A stretch of DNA of 64,000 nucleotides from Schistocephalus solidus (GCA_017591395.1 WEDG01000861.1:52989-116988), one strand, 5' to 3'; numbered from the stretch's first letter, positions 47,839-60,311 are shown. Notes: a model not told the origin generated them from the sequence alone. Numbers and translations are program-made.

Positions 47839-49375
47839 GAGGGAGAGACGGAAAACAAAATGAGACAGCGCTTAGGGTGGCCATGGAGGAAGTGAACGTC
47901 TCTATCAATCTAACGTCTGCAGGTTGTCATTATCTTTGCAATAACTAGTTTTTTTCATGTCTTAAACCTGCGGCCAGTGGTCTAACTGCCTTGTGATAAC
48001 ATTTCATTTTTTCTGCAAACTTCGTCATTAATATCTCCCTGGACTCCCTCCTGAGAGTTTACACGTACACTCGTCCGCTCAGGGTACTCGACTTCTACCA
48101 CTGGCCACCAACATGCAATAATATCTTGTTTTGTTTTCAACTGCCCATTACAGACTATTCATATGAAAATAATGCTAATCTATCAAAACTGAAAAAGGTC
48201 TGAGGCCTTTTCCTCTTGGAAGCCCTTTATTTCACATACTTTGAAGAAATGTAGTACAGCACCAGAATTACACTCAAAGTGTACAATTGTATTTCATGCC
48301 TTGTCAGTGGGCACAATCCGACAGATTCTTGCCACTTTTTCTATTAAAGGAGACCGGAAAAGGAGTAGAAACATATAATTAGGAAAACTTTCCTATTTTT
48401 CTGGTTGGAAAATGAGGGAAAATGGATGACACAGAAACAGAACTATTAAAAATATATATTGTAGAATAAAGAAAGACCATAAAGGGAATGCATTATTAAG
48501 TATGAGCATGCTGTACCGAATTAAACAGCGGATCAAGGAACGTCGCAGTTAGCACATACCGACATACGAGAATGCTTGCAACTCCATATGCGGTGAGCAT
48601 AGATAATGTAGATTGAAACCCCATGTGCAAATATGGCAGTAGATCCGGATCAAATTATTTCGGTAATATGTGCTCTTCCTCAGATCATACAATTTTACAG
48701 TTTCACTCATAATTTTATAAAACACGTCTTAAAAAGCTTGGATTAAATGGAATGAGATCAGTGACTGGGTGTAAACATGCAGAAGTATATTAAATGGTTT
48801 CATTTAGAATGGATATAAAGTCAATTGCTGTAATTTGTCTGGCTGAAATATAGTTCGGGATAGCTTATTAGCACATTTTCTGATTCATTTAAGCTCACCA
48901 AAAACTTATTTAATGCAGGTATGTCCCGTGCCTTAATTTGTTTACAAAATGACGCGCAGTCAGTAACCACCTCCAACAAAGTTACCATGGACATTAACAA
49001 TTCATTCATGTTTTTATCTTAATCATTTAATTTGTCAGACGTTTTACTTGAGTTGATCTGTTTACCATTGCGTTTCATGACTTATAATTAATGGAAAGAA
49101 CTACAGTTAAACTCGGGAATTATTTCACGGTGGTAGGGAAATATAATCAGCAGATAATTATTTTCGTTTCTGAAATGGTGCTAAATGCATTTAATTTTCC
49201 TGTTGCTCAATGCTCGCCTTCTTACAACGTATCTTCCATAGCCTGTTCAACAATGAGAGTAGTCTTTAAAGGACGCGTAATTTTAACTCATGCAGTGACA
49301 GACTGTGGACTTCAAGCCGGATCGGTAAGACGACCAACTTAATTTCAAGCTAAATTTTATTAAATGAATAAACAA

Positions 49376-49377
<2 letters not shown>
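47835..49377. other. No recognised feature
   Basis: Intergenic AT-rich sequence. Open frames 48821-49009 and 49091-49342 lack recognisable domains. A CTGAGGA on the minus strand near 48680 was tested as a hammerhead and failed at helices I and II. Confidence 0.5.

Positions 49378-49461
<84 letters not shown>
49378..49461. repeat. (TA)n microsatellite, long
   Basis: About 84 bases of TA alternation, immediately left of the SINE array. Confidence 0.95.
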
Positions 49462-49463
<2 letters not shown>

Positions 49464-49793
49464 TAAGTAGGCGCTCACCTATCAATTACAGGACTCACTC
49501 GTCCCGTTGTGCCTTGGGGCTAACTCTCGAGCCCCACCAGCGGCCTCAAGGCAGCTAAGTATATAGGCAAAATGGCCATTCGAGTATCCCTTGTTATTGT
49601 TGGTCATCTTATTCGGCCAACGGGACGAGTGAGTCCTGTAACCGATCGGTGAGTGCCCCATTACCATTGTTAATATTCCCGATCGAAACCGGCAAGACAA
49701 CGAGCTCGTGGCCCAGTGGGTAGAGCGTTGGACATCTGCCCAACAAGGTCGCGAGTTCGAGGCTCGGGCGCCGCAGCGCCTGGGCTTGGGTAT

Positions 49794-49838
49794 GGCTGGC
49801 TGATGACGGCTAATGAGCCAGAAATGGCCATTCCAGTC
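49794..49838 (+). ncRNA. Hammerhead motif in SINE array, unit 1
   Basis: Helix I GGCTGG (49794-49799), core CTGATGA (49800-49806), helix II CGGC-TAATGA-GCCA (49807-49820, three G-C/C-G pairs with a C.A mismatch at the base), GAAA (49821-49824), helix III TGG/CCA without a loop (49825-49830), TT (49831-49832), helix I partner CCAGTC (49833-49838). Cleavage is expected after 49832. The loopless stem III fits the dimeric, tandem-transcript type of hammerhead. Confidence 0.72.
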
Positions 49839-50102
49839 TCCCTTGTCTTTGTCGGTCATGTTATTCTGCCTATACACTTAGCTGCCTAACGGCTGCTGGC
49901 GGGGCTTGAGAGTTAGCCCCAAGGCACAACGGGACGAGTGAGTCCTGTAACCGATCGGTGAGTGCCCCATTACCATTGTTAATATTCCCGATCGAAACCG
50001 GCAAGACAACGAGCTCGTGGCGCAGTGGGTAGAGCGTTGGACTTCTGCCCAACAAGGTCGCGAGTTCGAGGCTCGGGCGCCGCAGCGCCTGGGTTTGGGT
50101 AT

Positions 50103-50147
50103 GGCTGGCTGATGACGGCTTATAAGCCAGAAATGGCCATTCCAGTC
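50103..50147 (+). ncRNA. Hammerhead motif in SINE array, unit 2
   Basis: Same architecture, exactly 309 bases downstream: GGCTGG (50103-50108), CTGATGA (50109-50115), helix II GGCT-TATA-AGCC (50117-50128, one pair longer than in unit 1) flanked by the C.A mismatch, GAAA (50130-50133), TGG/CCA (50134-50139), TT (50140-50141), CCAGTC (50142-50147). Cleavage at both sites of a transcript would free a 309-nucleotide monomer containing the tRNA-like head. Confidence 0.74.
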
Positions 50148-50470
50148 TCCCTTGTCTTTGTCGGTCATGTTATTCTGCCTATATACTTAGCTACCTTTCG
50201 GCTGCTGGCGGGGCTCGAGAGTTAGCCCCAAAGCACAACGGGACGAGTGAGTCCTGTTATTTATCGGTGAGTGCTTCTTAGCATAGCTAATAATACCGAT
50301 CAAAAACCGGCAAGACCACGAGCAAGTGGGGCAGTGGATAGAGCGTTTGACTTCTGCCCAACAGGTCGCGAGTTTAAGTCTCGGGTGCCGCAGCGTCTTT
50401 GGTTGCGTATGGCTGACTGATGACGGCTAATGTGCCAGAAATGGTCATTTAAATCTCCGTTTTTTTGGTC

Positions 50471-53400
50471 ATGTTATATTGAATATATATAAATATATCA
50501 AAGTGCGATCCACAGAGTGATCATTTGCATGTTTCCTATACCCTGGATAAAGTTTTCTCCAATGGGATTAATTCCTTTATGTACAAACATGACGCATGTC
50601 AAGCTTCTCACTTAATATCAGTGCTTAATTTCACGTATGCGTAATACAAACAATATATGTATAATGCAACCGTTGTGCTGTCACACGTGCAGGGGAATAT
50701 ACAAGAAAGGCGATCTTTGACCTTCACAGACTGCAGGGCCCTAGAAAACATGCAAATATGCAGAATAAAAATTCTTAAAGACCGGGCATTACTTCAAACA
50801 GGTATTGTTAGAAAATGGCGATAGTTTTTAATCTCTATATTCAGTTTTAAGCTTTGTTCGTCATTCTTATTAAAAACATGTATACTGCGGCAAACAATCT
50901 CTTTCCTTACTACGAAAAGGCAAGCTGACAGTATGCTGTAAATTCAGAAATGTGTAAAGTAAAAATCATTTAACACATACAGTACCATGTGCAGTGTACA
51001 GTGTGGAAAACAATTTGTGATACCCTACCTCCATGTAATTGGAACTACCAGTATTTGTTCTGTACGGCCTAAAGACAAATTAACGCATGGCATAACAAAG
51101 TGTTATTTAAAAACGCCTCCATTAATAACCAGTCACCGATAGCGCACGAGTTAAAGTCTAAAACCATTTTATAGACTGCTTCAGAATGTTCTATAGCGAA
51201 ATCCTTGTGATGGGCCATTTGTCGGCATAAAACTTGGAATTTTTGTATGGCAGAACATTAAACTACGGTCCGTGACCTATCTCACGAAATGAATGCACCA
51301 GGGCATTGACATGATAATGAAATACCTCAGCAGAATTAAAGACATAAAAGCTATATTAGGTTGCTAATAAATGTCTAGGTTTAAAGAAAAGTCTAAAATC
51401 GCAAAAACATAAGTGTTATAGGTAAACAAATCGTTTTCATGCCAAGAACCAAGTAAATAATAACATTTTCCAGTATTCCGTTAGCAATCAGCATCCATTT
51501 TTAGCATAGGTTAAAACGCGGTTTTAAGAGAATTAGCTGCATATTTTGTGTTTCTGCATTTTGTGGAAAGGGTCTGACTAAATCTGTTAGGTTTTTTTCT
51601 TGATCCGACCGGTATGCACACAAATGGGCACGCTGTATCTGAAACTTTAATTTTGGAAGGCTGGACAGTGACACAAATTAAATATAATTGCAAGGCAGCA
51701 ATTAATATCTAGTAAGAAACCTTTGTTCTCACGAAATTGCTCTATAGGTATTTAAAACCTGTGACGATTTATTTCACAGTATCGACATATCAAACGCCTT
51801 TTCAGATGACAATTATAAACGTCACTAAGACATTTATATTGAAGAAAAGTTCACCAGTTGATTCGCTTTTGGATAGTGTTGTTGGATTTTGAATTTACTC
51901 CAGAGTTGTTTTATATACTCAGATATTGCGAAAATTCCTTATCTTCTGCACGATCCAGTTCCAGCTAAGATTTTGTTAGAGCGAAACAGTATCTTAATTT
52001 AGGATTCAAATTTAACACTGTGTATTGCTGAAGGTGATTTGCAGTAAGATATTACAATATTCGCAATAGGCAGAAATTCTGGTATGCTTGTACACACGAT
52101 TACTAAAAAGTGTTAATCCTGCCTGACGGGACACGAAATAAAATAGATTTGCTACCCTCAATTTTCAATTTCGATAAACTACCTGAGTTTCTATAAATAA
52201 CTTGTGTGATAATATTTTTGTTCATCTGATTTACGTGAAGGAAGGAAGCAAATTTCAAGCACTTCATTTTTACTTGCATTTGTAAAACCTTAGTTTATAC
52301 GATGCGTGTCAAATTAAAAGTCACGTGCGCATGCGCCCATTAATTCTAGAATATCGAGGACTTGGAAAAGCACTATAACAAACGATACAATAGATATCCG
52401 CTCACATTGGTAAACATTTTAACGGATAAAATTATTCACAAACGTTTTCCGCGTGTGAAGATAATAGTTTCCGGAAAAGGCATTATTATTATATAAAACA
52501 TGCTCAAGTAATAGTCCACAGTTGATCACTTGAAATTCCATCATCGAGTTTTTCGGGTTGGCCACTAAAAGTTTTTTGACAATTCCAACGTTCGTTGATT
52601 TTCAGATGCTAAATTCTGAACCGTGATTAAGCCCATAGTAGGGTTCTTGAAAATTATCACATTGTATACATTTTCTGCTACGTCTGCTTCCAGCAAGGTT
52701 TATTTAATTGATGGGATGAGAGTTCTGAAATTATGGAGCAATATACTCCGAAAATATTTTAACCTCTTCTAAAAATTTAAAAATAACTTGTCATTGAGAT
52801 CAATCCTGGCCTTTTTCAATTCAAGGTTGCGTAGATTTGCATTTGATTTGAATTTTCGTTCTCCATCGCCAACGCATTGAATATGAATATCGAATTTTTG
52901 TCCTTTACTATTTAATTAAATGCTGCGGTTGTCTAAGATAAGACGACAGTATTAAATAAAACATGAACTTAAAATTAATTGCACGGAGTCTCCAAAAGTT
53001 TAACTATTAAACAGAGCGAGAATATTAGTAAACCGGGGTTATTCTGCTCAACAGAAAAATTCACAGTTGTAAATTGCATGTTTAGAATTCTTCGGGGTGT
53101 ATGATTGCTGATTTGTATATTTCTTAAGGTTCAACAAATATTGACATTAATTTAGAAAATTTAAATAATCGATAACTAGAAGGGGGACCAATATGTGTTA
53201 ACTTAAAGTTACTCGTTAAGAATGAAGATAAACTGAATCATTTGTTTTTCTACACAGCTCCAAAATACCTTTTTCCAGGCGTCAAATTCTTTTTAATTTT
53301 TGCAGCAAGAACATAGCTTAAAACAGTAAAACCTGTGAACACAGGGGATACCTGAAATCGCTTATTTTATTAATAAGAGTAATCATTGCGCTTTTCAAAC

Positions 53401-53553
53401 AACCTGCATACGTTTGGCTACCTCAAATGTTTACTGAATATGTTCAATCAACATATGAACAGACAAAAACGACATTTCAATACATACCATTCTTCTCGAT
53501 AATACGGTTAAAAACAATCAGTAGACGATTCGGATCCCTTCTACAAGTGTTCG
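50471..53553. other. AT-rich stretch, no recognised gene
   Basis: No peptide, box or repeat recognised between the SINE array and the receptor gene. Confidence 0.5.
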
Positions 53554-54596
53554 CTAGGGAATATATATATCCTGCTGCTCCATGCTCACCATCGTCCAAA
53601 GACGCTTACGTAGCCCTTGGGCCATTGTGCTGAGTCTTCGATAGACACAAAGTGGTAACCGTCGCAATGCCGGAATGTAGATGGTGAATATGATCGGTAA
53701 AATGACCAGCTGAATCTCAAGCAAAAGTCGGGTCACTGTCGCAAATGGGGAGCCTATCACTACAGTGCACAAACCCATGGCACAAATGAACTTATGCCCT
53801 GTTTCGATAATGCTGATCGTTAAGAAATTCACCGAAAGCGGTACAGTGCACATTGTCGCCGTCATCCAACCCTGCGGTCTACTGAATGCATCCATCTGCT
53901 GCTTTGTTGTTCCGGGGAAATATATAATGTTCCATGTGTCAGTCAGCTGTTCAACTGGTGTGTTCCGCACCCAATATATAATTTTATAACAGGAGAGGCT
54001 CAAGATGACGACACTTATAACCGCAGTCAGCCCAAAGCGAATAAAGATATCACTGTAAAGCATCACAAGAATTCCATAAGGCAGGCCTGTATCGACACAC
54101 TTGCATTTTTTACCATCCCACTGCACGATAAATGCCTGGGGAAGCATAAGTATTATACTTAATAGGCCCATCACACCCAAATATGTGAGGTCGGCAAGGA
54201 GCGAGGTGGAAATGAGTACTGGTATTTCCAGATAATCTGAATTGCCCGGTTTCCAACAATGAAATTCAGAATAAGAACTGCAAATGTGTACGCAACGAGG
54301 CAGAGGTATCGGCTCGTCCATAGATGACACAAAGTTGATGCCATGAAGGGGTCGGCGTGAATCACGTGACTAGGGATCCTGTGGTGACAGATCTTGATGA
54401 AACTGTACAGGGTCACACAGGCCGTTAAGGCACGCAAATGAACTAGAAAAATCCTTGGCCTGCCTTTTAAAAAAAAGAGAAGCACTAACATGCCACCATT
54501 AAGAAACAAACAGATGCTGGATGTGACCGTGCGTATAATAGAAAATGCATCTTTTGGAGTTCCGGTGTTTGGGCACTTCCAAAAACTGTTATCCAT
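53554..54596 (-). pseudogene. Rhodopsin-like seven-transmembrane receptor copy B, one-base frameshift
   Basis: From the ATG at 54596 (MDNSFWKCPNTGTP) to the stop at 53554 is 1043 bases, one short of a whole number of codons, for about 347 residues. Seven hydrophobic segments are visible: TM1 SICLFLNGGMLVLLFF, TM2 LRALTACVTLYSFIKI, TM3 after CHLW (YLCLVAYTFAVLILNF, with GNRAIQ where most family members have DRY), TM4 LLADLTYLGVMGLLSIILML, TM5 FGLTAVISVVILSLSCYKII, TM6 TMCTVPLSVNFLTISII and TM7 IQLVILPIIFTIYIPALR, where LPIIF replaces NPxxY. Cysteines before TM3 and in loop 2 (GKKC) could bridge. The single lost base is at about 54215-54225 (after KYQ); copy A keeps the frame there. It resembles flatworm orphan receptors; the ligand is unknown. 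Either a recent pseudogene or an assembly error. Confidence 0.82.
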
Positions 54597-57500
54597 CTTG
54601 CTTTCAAAACAGTTGCTTACATCTGTGTCAAAATTGAATGTGCGGACAAATATAATGTTAAAGGGATAGAGGGAAAGAGAGAAAAAAAAATAACAGAGAC
54701 CAGTGCAGTCAGACGTAGGCATTGTCGACCACTGAGCCATTCGGACGTCCGATTTCTGGAGCTTGTCATATTGTTTGAAGTGAGTTGTCTTTTTTGTTTT
54801 CTACCTACGACCACCCGTCTTATGACCCATCTGTCTGTAATTTGCTTTTATGTGAATAGAATCCTCTCATCGGTAAACCTCTTCGGAATACAAATTTTCT
54901 CGCCTTCCCCTGTGTAGGAAGTCCATTGTGTACTTGCGTTTAACCTCGCCCTGCAAACATGTACTATTTTACCTGTTTTTAATCTTGAGATACTTTTCGT
55001 TTTTTTAATCTATTTTATGGACAGACCTCGCAATCGCATTCCGGACATGAAATTTGGCGTACAGTGAAACTGGGAGCTCTGTCTTTTGTCCTGAACTGCC
55101 ATTTTCGGACTGCCTTCTACCAAGCCATAGTAACGTTTTGGACCTATAAGAAAACGCTAGAGGTCGTATTACTGAACGACGCTCTAGGTATGCATCACGT
55201 GTACCGTCATTTTTAAAGGGCGTTGCTGCAGTGTTTACAATCTCGTTAATGTCAGAGGCGAGTAAATTATTACTTCAGCTTTTAAAAGGTTTTCAAAACG
55301 AAAACTCCTGATGGATGACGGAACAGGTGGTGTTATATAACAAGTTGGTACAAAATTATACATATTTCATTACAAAGCGTACATTTTGGTTGATTTTAAG
55401 ACCGAGTTTATGGTCAAGTATTCGATTTTTACAGAGGTGGCCAAATATGATGGACTGGTTTTCGTTTAACACAGACACAAAATAAATGATGACACACGAT
55501 GAGGATAAAAGGTACTAACTGCAGATATCTAAACCAGGAGGACAGTGAGAAAGGAATAGCAATATTATATAGTATGATAAAAAAGAAGATGACATTTTAG
55601 GTTCGACTGCAGTCGGCATATTGTAATTTCAGAACCAGCTTAGACGAATTTAGCAGAAATCTTTCACTATAAGTGATCACTTCGTTCCAAAAGTTTTCAA
55701 TGTTTTGTCCATGCAGTTATTGATTATCAAAAACATCCAGTTTTTAACCTTTTTTCACTGGAATTTAAGATTGTTTTATTGGTATTTGCAGCCTGAGAGC
55801 ATTGTAAATACTGCTTATGTATATACGCTTGTGTGTTTATTGGGAGTGTACAATTTCCTGGCGAGCCAAAAATTGTATTGTTTCCGTGCATGATGCTTTG
55901 GGTAGCTGCCACTTTAATTATTAATAAAATAATAATAATAACTGATGATTTTATAGAAACATGCGTTGTTGAATTGTTTTTCTCCATCCTGAACTAAAGG
56001 ATTTTCGGTGTAATGCAGATCAAAGTGCAACCCCTAAAGTCTGTGACGAAAAACATGCAAAATGCCGTACTTTACAAAATAGTGCTACTCATTTGCAAAC
56101 CGGCGACAACGCATGTAACATAGCCTTGCAATGTAAATGAGCATTATTAAGTGAACTGAGTACTTAAAGGAAATATGAACAGTAATATTATTTTGATGAG
56201 GATTAAAAAAATTAAAACAATCAGTGATATCTGAAAATTTTGCAAATATTCCTAAGTTAAACATATAATTTCAAATCGGCAAGCGTAGGTATTCGGTGAT
56301 TTATCATCGGACAGGTACAATTCCACGGGAAATGAAAATATGGGATGGTGAGAGGGTTTTAAATAGTCTTACCATTATAAGGATCGATTGCCTGCTTACT
56401 TGGCGTATTAAGTATATATATGACATTGGGACTATGCAAATTTCTGGTGCTAGGGTTGGATATGGGGATTTAACATTACAGTAAATAACGTGGACTAAAA
56501 AACTGTCATCAGGGGTTGGGTATGTCGTGTGAACACCACCTGATGTCGTTGTCTGCCATGGAAGAGAAAGCGTTTGTACGATCAACTTCTGACGGCACAG
56601 TGCTGCGTTTGTTAACTGTATGGCTGCTGCCTCGGTTTTGAAACGTATTCGTTGGCGTTGCACTTTAGATATGTTGGCAGGTGCCCAGTAGCGAAAATAA
56701 AGGGCTTCTTTAAGTTCAACGCGTTGATAAATAGCAACTTAATGGGTGAGAATAGGATTTTAGCTTGATCTTGTTTCACATTTGCCTAACCAGGTGGTAA
56801 TTTTCTCACATACCCAGTTTTCCGACGCCTCGTTGTACGGCCAATACATCCTCTTCTATATGTACGAAATTTAAGCCACACTGCCGTTTTATCTTCCAAT
56901 TTGGTGCTAATATGACGTATTTAGTCAATAACATGCCTGTTACTTCTTTCTATCTGGGCGCAGAAATTCAAACCAGTAAATTTAAGCCAGGCAAAAAGGA
57001 TGAACAGTTTTATTGTGAACCCATTGTGCTGACTATGTATTTGTTACATTTAGTCTAGTATACCTCGGTCTTTGCACAGTTCTCTTGCCCACTATTAATC
57101 CATTTTGCAGTTACTTTTATAGTCAAATAACAAACCTTCAAGTCAAAATGAATTTCCTTGAAATCAATGTCAAAATGAAAATGATTAATAAAGCTAACAC
57201 AAATTTATAATAATGAATACACAAAATTCCACATAGGGCACCTAATTTGTTTTCTTTTGTGAGCAAAAAAACGTCGACTCAGTATTTTCGATATGTTACT
57301 GAAGTATCTTTAAAGTAATCTGCTGCAATTTAAAATTGTACTGCTTAGCATTCTCAACAAAAGATGAAAGAAAATATGCAAAGTTAAACAATTAAAGCAA
57401 TTAGTTAAATATATTGGAGTGCATTAGTTTTGGACTAAAAAAACTTGAAATCCGCAACTCATTTTCAAAAAGAAATTCCTTAATAATATGCTACAGTGGA

Positions 57501-58758
57501 CAAAAAAATTAAAAAAATAACACTATCAAATCGCAAATAATTGCAAACGCTGCACTCTGTGACTGGAAATTTTATTTATTCAGAAGTAACGGAACTTTCT
57601 TTTGGGTGTTTTCACCACTAAATTTGACATAACTGCCTTTTCCTTTATGTCATGTTTTGTTTAACAGATGATCTATCAAAAATAATCATTTTTTAAGCCC
57701 CAGTGCGTGCTTAATTACTTCTCATTATTAAATATCTCAAAGGCAAAAATATATTGAATTGTGGAAAATACATTGGTTAACATAAAGCACGAAGGAAAGT
57801 TATATGCAAACAAGTGAGTAAGTAACAATTTGCGCATTATATTCAACCATTTAACTTGTTTCAAACGATGCACTTTTTCACGAAAAATATGTAAAGTAGA
57901 AAATTGAAACACTGAAACGTTTAAAGATTTGTAAAGACATTTAAATTATCTTGTATAACTACGGTTTGTTGCGCACCGTATGCGCATCCACGCCCGATTG
58001 TGTTCTGTTTTTATCTTACTGTCATCTATGTTCTACCAAACGAAATGCTTTGCAAAGAAAGACGAAATTGGTTTTCGCACGTAAACCATATATACCGCAT
58101 TGCAGGAAAGCAGGTGGGTTTTCGAATGCTAGAATAGCTATCAATTTAAAACAATTCTCATTTGCAAATCTATGGGATTCCATGTCCTGCTAGACATCCA
58201 CTGTACAGTTGATAGCGCAGTAAACAGAGACTGAAGAAACCTACCCAAACGGAAAGAGGATGGGTAAAATGTAAAACATGAGTTTACATTATTGACGGAT
58301 GGGTTCATTTGGGAATAGATAAAATATCCAATTCAGTAGGCCTTTAACGTAATGAAATGGTGTGAAAGTTTGCAGTGGAGATATTAAAAAACCAGAAATT
58401 AATCACATTGCAGATAACTGACCCATTGCTATCGGTGATTGGAAATTTTTGTTTTCTGAGGGAAAAAATACTTGCTTTTGAAACAACCCACCCCACCTCT
58501 TTTCTTAAATGCTTTTCGATATTTAACAGCAAACTATAAATAAACCTCTGAGATTTCAAAAAAACCGTGCTGATGGAAATTCTGATGATGAATTATGTGC
58601 AAGTAAATTGTTGCACGATTCATTTACCTGTGTTATATATTTATAAAAAGTTCATTTTTGCTAGACACATCCATGCTCGATTACATTGAATGTTTTAATT
58701 TTTGGCATCTTTGGCAATATAATATATATAAGTTTATAAGTTTATCCTAGTTTTATAC

Positions 58759-58761
<3 letters not shown>
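54597..58761. other. Upstream flank and AT-rich intergenic DNA
   Basis: An in-frame extension of the receptor to an ATG at 54740 exists (with a hydrophobic CYFFFSLSLYPFNIIFV that might act as a signal anchor), but copy A shows similarity only from the 54596 start. From about 54760 rightwards no gene, repeat or RNA motif was recognised. Open frames 55727-55987, 56304-56663 and 57951-58193 have no known domain. Confidence 0.45.

Positions 58762-58811
<50 letters not shown>
58762..58811. repeat. (TA)n microsatellite
   Basis: TA run forming the left border of the satellite block. Confidence 0.95.
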
Positions 58812-58813
<2 letters not shown>

Positions 58814-59455
58814 ACGTTGCACCGTATCTTCCCCGACATAGATAGCAAAGCCATGTTGCCGATAGTTTGTGCCGGTACAAGCGACAGTATGCAGCGTGCT
58901 TATGCGTTTTCTGCAGTATGGATCCAGAGATAATCGGGTAAATAATTTCTGAAATTATATGCAGGACATTGATCAGTGATTCGACATTATCGTTTAGACC
59001 CGGAAATTTCACGAACATTTGTCGATCAATCAACCACTGTGGAATGGACTGGCCGCCCCATTTCTGCCGCACAAGTAGTACTCACAGTAGTATGAATTTT
59101 ATATGACAAAGACGTTATAATGCGTACTTCCGATAGATTGGAAGCGTTGCTCGATACGATGTTTCTGCCGCCAGACTAGCAACGAGTCTCTCTGGGCTTT
59201 ATGTAGGTATGGGATCTTTATCGGGTAATAGATTTCCAGACCAAATTAGTCTGTAGAGTGGTAGTGGGAGTCGCGATTCGGACATACTCTTTAGTCAGAC
59301 CCGAAATTTTCAGAATATTTGTCGATGAATAATCGTTCGCTGGATGGGTTCGATAATGCCTTAGTCTTGCGAAATTAGCAGTAATCACAAGTAATGTGAG
59401 TTCTGGTATGACAAAGACGTTATACCGTACTTCTCGACATAGATACTGGCTAAGC
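58812..59455 (-). repeat. Satellite units in minus orientation, shortened
   Basis: Two units and the start of a third begin with AAAGACGTT..ACCGTACTTC-like sequence at 58811, 59107 and 59410 (spacing about 300 bases). Compared with the plus units they read as reverse complements, with shared words such as GACATAGATA, GAAATTTC/AGACCCGAAATTT, CATTTGTCGA and AACCACTGTGGAAT. The ribozyme portion is damaged in both (for example CCGCCAGACTAGCAACGAG in place of the stem-loop II complement), and no hammerhead core survives. Confidence 0.75.
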
Positions 59456-59524
59456 TTCCAGAGATTATTTGCACCCGATTATTCTCTGGAGTCCATATAC
59501 CAGAAACCGCATAGATAACGCTGG

Positions 59525-59600
59525 GTGTCTCAATGTGGAGCCGTAAACCTCGTTGCTGTGTCACACAGAAGCAGAAACATCGGCGAAACACGTGTCTGGG
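59525..59600 (+). ncRNA. Decayed hammerhead, satellite unit 1
   Basis: The stem II half, CGGC (59581-59584), GAAA (59585-59588), CAC/GTG, TC (59595-59596) and TGGG (59597-59600) remain, but the core reads ATGTGGA (59533-59539) instead of CTGAGGA and the helix I strand is changed to CTCA. Two invariant bases are lost, so it should be inactive. Confidence 0.7.
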
Positions 59601-59883
59601 CTTTTTAGCCAGTATCTATGTCGGAAGTACGGTATAACGTCTTTGTCATATAATTTGCATACTACTTGTAGTACTACTTGTTTGTAGAATGGGCATGACG
59701 TGGTTATTCCACAGTGGTTGATTGTCTTCGACCCAAATGTTCATTGAAATTTCGGGTCTGACCCTAAAAAGTCATGTCCGAATCACCCTGACTCCATGTC
59801 CTGCACTTAATAATTTCAGAAATTATTAACCCGATTATTCTCTGGAGTCCATATACCAGAAACCGCATAGAGAACGCTGGGGA

Positions 59884-59955
59884 CCCACTGAGGAGCCGAA
59901 CCCCTCGTTGCTGTGTCACACAGCAGCAGAAACATCGGCGAAACACGTGTCTGGG
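59884..59955 (+). ncRNA. Type I hammerhead ribozyme, satellite unit 2, complete core
   Basis: Helix I CCCA (59884-59887); core CTGAGGA (59888-59894); helix II GCCGA (59895-59899) pairing with TCGGC (59935-59939), enclosing an internal loop and a nine-pair stem GTTGCTGTG/CACAGCAGC with one G.T pair and a TCA loop; GAAA (59940-59943); helix III CAC/GTG with no loop (59944-59949); T and C (59950-59951); helix I partner TGGG (59952-59955). All invariant hammerhead positions are satisfied with the favoured GUC cleavage triplet, so cleavage is expected after 59951. A loopless three-pair stem III is the hallmark of dimeric hammerheads in PLEs, newt satellite 2 and retrozymes. Confidence 0.88.
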
Positions 59956-60239
59956 CTTTTAGCTAGTATCTATGTCGGAAGTACGGTATAACGTCTTTGT
60001 CATATAAGATTCATACTACTTGTAGTACTACTTGTTTGTAGAATGGGCATTACGTGGTTATTCCACAGTGGTTGATTTTCTTCGACCCAAAATGTCATTG
60101 AAATTTCGGGTCTGACCCCTAAAAAAAGTTATGTCCGAATCACCTGACTCCATGTCCTGCACTTAATAATTTCAGAAATTATTTACCCGATTATTCTCTG
60201 GAGTCCATATACCAGAAACCGCATAGAGAACGCTGGGGA

Positions 60240-60311
60240 CCCACTGAGGAGCCGAACCCCTCGTTGCTGTGTCACACAGCAGCAGAAACATCGGCGAAGC
60301 ACGTGTCTGGG
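60240..60311 (+). ncRNA. Type I hammerhead ribozyme, satellite unit 3, one core change
   Basis: Identical layout exactly 356 bases downstream: CCCA (60240-60243), CTGAGGA (60244-60250), GCCGA/TCGGC, CAC/GTG (60300-60305), TC (60306-60307), TGGG (60308-60311). The GAAA box reads GAAG (60296-60299), changing the A15.1-U16.1 pair to G.U, which is expected to reduce or abolish activity. Paired cleavage with unit 2 would release a 356-nucleotide RNA. Confidence 0.82.

Larger units (their letters stand above)
49487..50470 (+). mobile_element. Tandem array of Arg-tRNA-headed SINE units with hammerhead tails
   Basis: Three plus-oriented units with a 309-base period (GAGCTCGTGG at 49702 and 50011; GAGCAAGTGG at 50320), preceded by a minus-oriented scrap at 49487-49621 so that GGGACGAGTGAGTCCT forms an inverted repeat. 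Each unit has a tRNA-like head with A box TGGCGCAGTGGGTAGAGCG and B box AGTTCGAGGCT (unit 2: 50018-50036 and 50063-50073). The GTTGGACTTCTGCCCAAC arm resembles tRNA-Arg(TCT) with a damaged anticodon stem. The tail carries a hammerhead motif in units 1 and 2. Unit 3 is diverged. No poly(A) is seen; the array ends in AT-rich sequence. Confidence 0.85.

Noticed and set aside
48650..48690. Minus-strand CTGAGGA with GAAA 15 bases later
   Set aside because: Helix II does not close and the sequence after the possible cleavage point does not pair with the 5' flank.
49700..50430. Functional tRNA genes
   Set aside because: A and B boxes are good, but acceptor and anticodon stems do not pair and the sequence sits inside repeat units; these are SINE heads.
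58205..58260. CTGAAGA...GAAA at about 58215-58255
   Set aside because: The intervening bases do not pair and no helix III or UH site follows.
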